The translations under genes were made by a program, and so were the position numbers. 64,000 nucleotides of DNA, taken from assembly GCA_963693315.1 (NCBI GenBank), contig OY856188.1, positions 102,550,462-102,614,461 of the forward strand, in the 5' to 3' direction. The notes beneath the pieces are model-generated. The model saw only the letters and a program-made list of their open reading frames with translations, was not told the DNA's origin and ran no database searches. Source of the DNA: Diogma glabrata. Taxonomy: Eukaryota > Arthropoda > Insecta > Diptera > Cylindrotomidae. This document shows, one piece after another, positions 58,607 to 64,000 of the stretch (positions are counted from its first letter, which is position 1; each line of letters opens with the position of its first letter).

Positions 58607-59303
58607 AGTAACGACTCTGCGTTGGTTCTTTTCGATTATTGAGCAAATACGACAGTAAAAAGACGGATCTTTGGTTTTAACAAAATCTCAAACTTTATTT
58701 ATCAACAAATTACAGCAACTTCCGATTTTAATTACAATAAATTCTAGGGTCTCCAATACTAGGGTCTCTAATACGTACGATAAATTTCACCGCTTTTCCA
58801 CAATTTGAATCAATGATATTCGAAATCGTAAAATCTGTATTTACTATTCCACTAGGTTCAAATTCTTTCACTATTAGTACCCAGGCTCAAGTACCACCCG
58901 ATTATTCCTTATACTTGCGAATATTTATAAACACTTTCAATTGCAAAATTAAAACTGACTATCTGATATTTTGTTCGCTTATTTATATCCAAAAATAAAT
59001 AAGTAGAAACTTCTGCTAATCAGTGGTTGTTTCCCACTGTACTTTCTAGAAAACGATATTCGAAGTACGTACATCATGAATAGGCCACACCTCTTTTAAT
59101 TCATACTTGCATTAATGTAAACATTGGTATTAGCGAACTCAATTTCAACAAATTTAATTTGCATTAATTTATGCAAAATGTATTAGTTAACTCATTCTTT
59201 AATCCATCTTTGCAATAGTTTGAATGTGGAAAACATTTATGCAGAATGTATTGGTTATGTATGAGTAAATTATATTAACCCATTCTGGACGAAGTTTATT
59301 ACA
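58607..59303 (-). repeat. 3-prime LTR of the minus-strand gypsy element
   Basis: About 697 bp. On minus it begins TGTAATAAAC, just after the purine tract AAATGGAGGGCAA, and ends GCAGAGTCGTTAC. It matches 62124-62308 and 43725-44130. It carries ATTAATTTAT/AATAAATA-type AT-rich sequence. Confidence 0.8.
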
Positions 59304-59314
59304 TTGCCCTCCAT

Positions 59315-60240
59315 TTAGTTTTGTTCGTCCCGAACAATATCAGCTATCGCATTGGCACTGTTACCTTGGTACGGTGCTAACCTTTGCAGATGTATTAATT
59401 TCATCTTGGTACGGGGTCCCTTTTGGATGCGGTAGATAACATCATTAATTCGTTTGATTATTTTATATGGACCTTCCCAATCTGGCTGCAGCTTGGGTGA
59501 TCTTCCCTTAGTGCTCCTGGGGTTGTATAGCCTTACCAATTCTCCTTCTTGAAAACCGCCACCATTTGCATTTATGTCGTACCTGGTTTTCATTTTGTCA
59601 CTGGCAATCATAATGTGGTCTCGAACCTGTTGATAGATTTTATTCATCTTCTCCCGTAGTTGTCCCACAAAATCTGTTTTCATAGATACCAGACCTCCAG
59701 GGATGCCGAACTCGATGTCACTAGGAAAATGTAGTTCTCTTCCGAACATGATATTCGCTGGCGTTTCACATGTCGTATCGTGCACTGCGCTACGATAGGC
59801 CATCAAGAATAACGGAAGATCCTTATCCCAATTTCTTTGGTTGGCTTCCACTACCTTTGACAAATGTTCTTCCATGGTTCGGTTGAATCGTTCTACCATG
59901 CCATCTGATTGTGGGTTCATAGGTGTATTTCGTGTTTTTCTAATGTCGAGTGTTCTACACAGCTCTTCCGTCAGTTGAGATTCGAAATTCCTTCCCTGGT
60001 CCGTATGCAACTCGAGTGGTGTTCCATATCTGCAAACCCATTCATTGACTAACGTTTCAGCGACCGTAACTGCTTCCTGGTTCGGTATCGCATAAGCTTC
60101 CGGCCATTTTGTAAAGTAATCAATTAACACCCACCATGATGCATTTGTTACCTTTTGTCTTATCCGGAAATGGCCTCGCGATGTCTATAGCAATTCTCTC
60201 CATTGGAGCGCCTACATTGTACTGTTGCATCTCACCTCGA
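59315..60240 (-). pseudogene. Integrase of the minus-strand gypsy element
   Basis: The 271-codon frame 60130-59315 has the catalytic D,D-35-E: D in LIDYFTKW, D in LHTDQGRNFE and E in DGMVERFNR, with 35 residues between the last two. Next come the AYRSAVHDTTCETPANIMFG block and a C-terminal GPYKIIKRINDVIYRI segment that binds DNA. Upstream, 60240-60130 continues in other frames (GAPMERIAIDIA), so a frameshift separates it from the HHCC zinc-binding part. The core itself is intact. Confidence 0.85.
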
Positions 60241-61120
60241 GTTCTAGTCTTTGGGTCCTTTGCTCGCTGCACAAGTATCGCATCGCCGACACCCTTACTT
60301 CGGCTAGGGTTTTATTGACCCCCAGGTGTCCTCCAGAAATACTTCCATGTAGCTTTCCCAGTACCTCTTCTACTCGACTTGATGGCAACACCAGTTGTAC
60401 CAACGCTTTCTTTCCATCAGCGGACTCCCATTTTCTTTTTAGTATCCCGCTGTCCATCAATAGTGAGTCGCATTGCGCCCAGTAGCATTTCACCTCCGTA
60501 ATTAAAGGTGCTACCTCTTTCCACTCCGGTCGCCTTCTCTCGGTTTTCCATTTAAATATTGGTGCCATAGCTGGATCCTTTAGCTGCTCTCTTTTAATTG
60601 CCTCGGTACACCAATCGTCAGGAGTTTGGAACTTATTTTGATTCACTTTCATTGCCTCATTTCTCTCAGTCCTGCTACAGGACTTGCACTCCTCTATACA
60701 GGGTCTTCTTGAAAGATCATCAGCGTTACAATGTATCCTTCCCTTCCGGTGTTCAACGCGGAAATCTCTTTCCTTTTTGACATCCACTTGCTTGTTTGAG
60801 AGGTTCATCAACTGGACTGGAACTACTCCTTCTTTTGCTGCTACTAGTGTTTTGCATTCCCGTCTGATGTGCCCTAACTGTCCACAATTCCAGCATCTTA
60901 CTCTGCTAGATCTTCTTCGTTGATTTCGTTCAGGCTTATCTTCCAAACTTTGGACACGCATGATCACTTCATCAAGCGCTGCTTTTAGTGGCTCTTCAGC
61001 AACTTCCGTCTTACGTACTCTAACTGAGTCATACGCTCTTTTTCCAGCTTCCATTTGTAGGGCCAATGCTAAGACTTCCGCAGGTAGTTTCTTCCCGCTT
61101 AGATACAGCTGATTTCTCAT
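60212..61120 (-). pseudogene. Gag end fused to RNase H tail and integrase zinc domain
   Basis: Minus-strand frame of 302 codons. RNQLYLSGKKLPAEVLALAL continues gag, then the CCHC knuckle CWNCGQLGHIRREC. About 45 residues later EHRKGRIHCNADDLSRRPC, the RNase H/integrase tether, appears directly, so protease and RT are deleted. KLHGSISGGHLGVNKTLAEV is the integrase His-His motif. The frame is lost soon after, near the CC pair. Confidence 0.8.
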
Positions 61121-62094
61121 TTGTACATCTCGAAGAGCATTGATAAATGTATCAATGCCAGTTCGTCTCGATGTTCAGCGTTATAGTTCGGATATGACAG
61201 ATTAACCAGTCTCACAATGTCAGCCTCTAATTCTTGCAAAGTTTCGCTGACTCCTTGTTTTCGTGTTTTGAGCAGCATGCGATGGAGAGCTTGCATGTGA
61301 CTTTCCCCATATCTTACTTCTAAGGTCTCCATAATCTTGCTGTAATCACGCTCTGTCGCTGATAGTGTCTGCAAAATTTCAGCAGCAGGTCCCTTCAATG
61401 CCAATATAAGCGCATTTGCTTTTTGCTGGTGATCGACCCCAGTTGTTGCTATCTCAAATTGCATCTTAAATATCTGATACGATGTAGATCCATCAAATGC
61501 GGGTGTTTTCACTCTAGCTGGAGCTGAAGAAGTTGATGGATTGATCATGTTACCTGACTTCCCTTGTGCTATTTCTTGGCGGACTTCACTCGAAAGTTTG
61601 CGTAATTTCTCTTTATGTTCCTCGGTAACTTTCCGCAGCTCCTTTTCCATGTTGTTGATTTTAACCTCCGCACTGGATATACGTGACTCGATTACTTCAC
61701 GTAGACTTTTTTGCTTTGTCATCATATCAGCAAATTGTTGTTGTTGAATGTTTCCTTGTTTGGCCGCCAACTGCTCTTGTTTGGCCGCCAATTGCTCTTG
61801 TTTGGCCATCAGATTGTTTCCTTGTTTGGCCATCATATCAACAAGTTGTAGTTGCTGCTGTGCCATCATTTCTTTCGTGAACACCATCATCGGATCAATT
61901 GCTGGGGCATTCTGAACCGGAGCTTCCTCCGGCTCTATTTCTATGACGTCTGTGTTTTCACCTGCCTCTTCTAAAACTTTACGCAGCCGGAATGCAAGTT
62001 CTGTCTTCGTTCCATGGATTGGAGCACTCCTTTTCCTTAACTCGTCCTTCAGCTGGGTCTGGCTGAGATCACTAATATTTACTGTCTTGACCAT
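61117..62094 (-). pseudogene. Gag of the minus-strand gypsy element
   Basis: Starts at ATG 62094, just after the primer site. The N-terminus has SDLSQTQLKDELRKRSAP, a SAP-like helix-extended-helix motif as in the plus-strand element. The middle is a long coiled coil with tandem AAKQEQL repeats. The capsid follows (TPAFDGSTSYQIFKMQFEIA, ALKGPAAEILQTL). A frameshift near 61120 ends the frame; the next frame continues the domain. The real start excludes the LTR-derived residues in front. Confidence 0.75.
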
Positions 62095-62123
62095 TGTTTC
62101 AATAATCCCACTTCTGACACCAC

Positions 62124-62308
62124 TGTAACGACTCTGCGTTGGTTCTTTTCGATTATTGAGCAAATACGACAGTAAAAAGACGGATCTTTGGTTAACAAAA
62201 TCTCAAACTTTATTTATCAACAAATTACAGCAACTTCCGATTTTAATTACAATAAATTCTAGGGTCTCCAATTTATGTACGATAAATTTCACCGCTTTTC
62301 CACAATTA
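62124..62308 (-). repeat. 5-prime LTR remnant of the minus-strand gypsy element
   Basis: 185 bp matching the 3-prime LTR; cut at CCACAATT (62308). Confidence 0.75.
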
Positions 62309-62639
62309 TAGGTATGGTTTGAGAAGATCATTTTATTATCATCAACAAAGATCATTTTATTATCATTTATAAACAGATTTCTTTTTTCATTTACCCGTTT
62401 TTATATGAAATCGCTCCTTGTTAAATTTATTACTGATTTTCTCTCGTGTTTATTTATTTTAGCATATTTTGGGTCTGTGTCCGTGCCTCCCTCTTCCTCT
62501 GTCTCTTTATTTTTGTCATGTCCTTCAGTCTGTGTTTTTTCTTTTCTATTTAAATATTATGATTATAGTGGTTATAGCTATTTATTTATTAAATCATGCA
62601 ATTATGACCGTTCTAGACTATCTAGGAATATATTTTTAT
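62309..62639. other. AT-rich stretch
   Basis: A direct duplication AAGATCATTTTATTATCAT lies at about 62322 and 62349. No gene was recognised. Confidence 0.5.
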
Positions 62640-62880
62640 TTAATTGTCGAAGGATGAGGGTACGTCAGTTATAGACTATTGATTTTTTATTTAATAATTT
62701 TTAAATTGTAGAAGGATAAGATTACGCCAGTTATAGACTACCTTGCTTTTTTATTTAATAATTTTTTGTTGTAGAAGGATAAGATTACGTCATACCTTGA
62801 ATTTTTACTTAATAATTTCTAGTTGTAGAAGGATAAGATTACGTCAGTTAAAGATTACCTTGAAACTTTAACTTTATAAT
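62640..62880. repeat. Tandem repeats of ~65 bp
   Basis: TTGTAGAAGGATAAGATTACG recurs at about 62707, 62771 and 62823, and in diverged form (GTCGAAGGATGAGGGTACG) at 62645. Units share TTTATTTAATAATTT and GTCAGTTATAGACTA. Confidence 0.75.
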
Positions 62881-64000
62881 TTATTATTATTTAATCATTA
62901 CAGGAACAAACCGCGTCCGCTTTGTCACCTGTTTATTTTTTCTTTATCATACATAAAATCTATGGGACTTATTTAAATTTGAAAGATCGAATACTAACCA
63001 ATGATTTTTGTATTTTTTTATAGTTTTTTCTTCTCACTTGCGAGATAACTAAGGCCTATTTCAAAAAAATTCAGAGATTTTCGAGTCTCTGTTAACTAGT
63101 TTATCAGATAAAATTTTGGGTTTTGCGAGTTTCCAGTTTGTTTTGTAAAACATCCATTTTAATGGAGATTTTCGCGTCTCCTGGAAAAATGAGATTTGAT
63201 GTCATCTTCCATGATCAGGGGTGTAAAAATGTCCTATCCTCTCATTTCAACCTATATGCTCTTAAACCCTTGGATTCAGTAAGATGTTCTTACTGTTTAA
63301 ATGGTAACGCGTTCGATTTTAATTTAAAAAATAAGTTTGTCTTGATTTTCATTCATATTTTTTTTTTTTTTTTTTTTTAATAAAATGTGTTGTGTAGTAG
63401 GAATTACAATATGTGTCACAACAACACATAAAAACCTTTTAAGACCAAGGTCCCACAACAACATACGTTCAAAGGTGTTGATGGACGTAAATCTTTCTTT
63501 TTTTGTCTTTTTTATATTTTTTGTTAAAGAATGGATAACTAAACAAAAAATTCTATCACTGACAAAATATGACATAGGCCAATATTTTATGATAGAATAG
63601 AGAAAATAAAAGTAAATTAAAAGGTAAATAGCAAATTTTTTCAAAAATTTGCTGAAACAAAACAAAAATGTATTTGCCAATAATCCAGCCGGTTGCATAT
63701 TCCTTGATCCTGTGACGCACTGTCTTTCTGGAAGATTATAGCCCACACATAGTTATATGAAGGCTCGTTTCCTCAAGGAAGGAATATCGTTTCATAATCA
63801 AGGATTATTTCACAGCTAAGATTGAGGGTGCTACCGTTGACTGAATACAGTTCATCCGCCACCACCCCTAAGATGTCACCTTGGCTAGTGATATCTCACT
63901 GCTATTGCCAGTGGTATGTGATATCTCACGTTAACTCATATGCCAATAGCAGGGACTGGAGTACGCGGGGTTGTCACACCCGTAGATCAAAAATAAAAAA
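62881..64000. other. Unassigned non-coding end of window
   Basis: No convincing gene. A T20 run at about 63360. The last 300 bases are richer in GC, with GTGATATCTCAC twice (63888, 63918) and an inverted pair TGCTATTG/CAATAGCA, ending in AAAAATAAAAAA. This could be the 3-prime end of a retroposon continuing outside. Confidence 0.4.

Larger units (their letters stand above)
58607..62308 (-). mobile_element. Gypsy element lacking reverse transcriptase
   Basis: Minus strand: truncated 5-prime LTR (62308-62124), PBS TGGTGTCAGAAGTGGGAT, gag (62094-61117), knuckle, internal deletion, RNase H tail, integrase (to 59315), purine tract, 3-prime LTR (59303-58607). The deletion removed protease and RT. 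The 5-prime LTR is cut at 62308 so that only 185 bp remain. Confidence 0.85.

Noticed and set aside
63324..63746. 140-codon minus-strand ORF
   Set aside because: Contains poly-Lys from a T20 run and hydrophobic AT-rich translation; no family motif.

Overview
The window is AT-rich eukaryotic DNA that looks like an arthropod, most likely insect, genome. The reasons are short introns with GT-AG borders, Ty3/gypsy elements with insect-type primer-binding sites, a Penelope-like element with a GIY-YIG nuclease, Helitron, hAT-type and pogo-type elements, and a C2H2 zinc-finger gene in many small exons. I cannot name the species. Almost everything outside the zinc-finger exons is mobile DNA, much of it nested.

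Layout. 1-700: non-LTR reverse-transcriptase relic. 1597-2287: a possible small two-exon gene. 2958-4671: Helitron-like element. 5026-7123: a tRNA-like repeat and a 1.5 kb foldback element. 7164-16200: a DNA transposon with about 33 bp terminal inverted repeats. Its minus-strand gene has two exons, is frameshifted, and is split by two retroelements: a gag-only LTR element with near-identical 742/743 bp LTRs (10906-15252) and a truncated gag element (about 8432-10344). 16711-29219: a 634/635 bp tandem duplication carrying TATA boxes and a splice donor. Its second copy is split by an 11.2 kb insertion with a 9 bp target duplication, and that insertion contains a 9.76 kb foldback element built of tandem repeats with an 11 bp target duplication.

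29289-52997: a zinc-finger gene with ten recognisable coding exons and 14 C2H2 fingers. Every exon is a multiple of three and every intron is phase 0. Two introns are inflated to 11.0 and 8.7 kb. The first holds a Penelope-like element, a (TA)n tract, a 200 bp assembly gap and a near-perfect 2.5 kb palindrome containing a RING-H2/Gag fusion gene. The second holds an LTR fragment, a 325 bp tandem array, and a dead two-finger exon split by tRNA-like repeats. Those repeats are interrupted by a pogo-type element which itself contains a LINE. The 3-prime end of the zinc-finger gene was not found and may lie outside the window.

54073-64000: another (TA)n tract, a hAT-type MITE with an 8 bp target duplication, a Ty3/gypsy element in one long frame broken by four stops, a second gypsy element on the minus strand that lost its reverse transcriptase, and AT-rich DNA with short tandem repeats.

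The zinc-finger protein is the only clear host gene. The rest is a record of repeated insertion, inversion and duplication around it. The least familiar items are the RING-Gag fusion, the D/D-type gene bounded by inverted repeats at 7.2-16.2 kb, and the giant repeat-armed foldback next to the duplicated candidate promoter.
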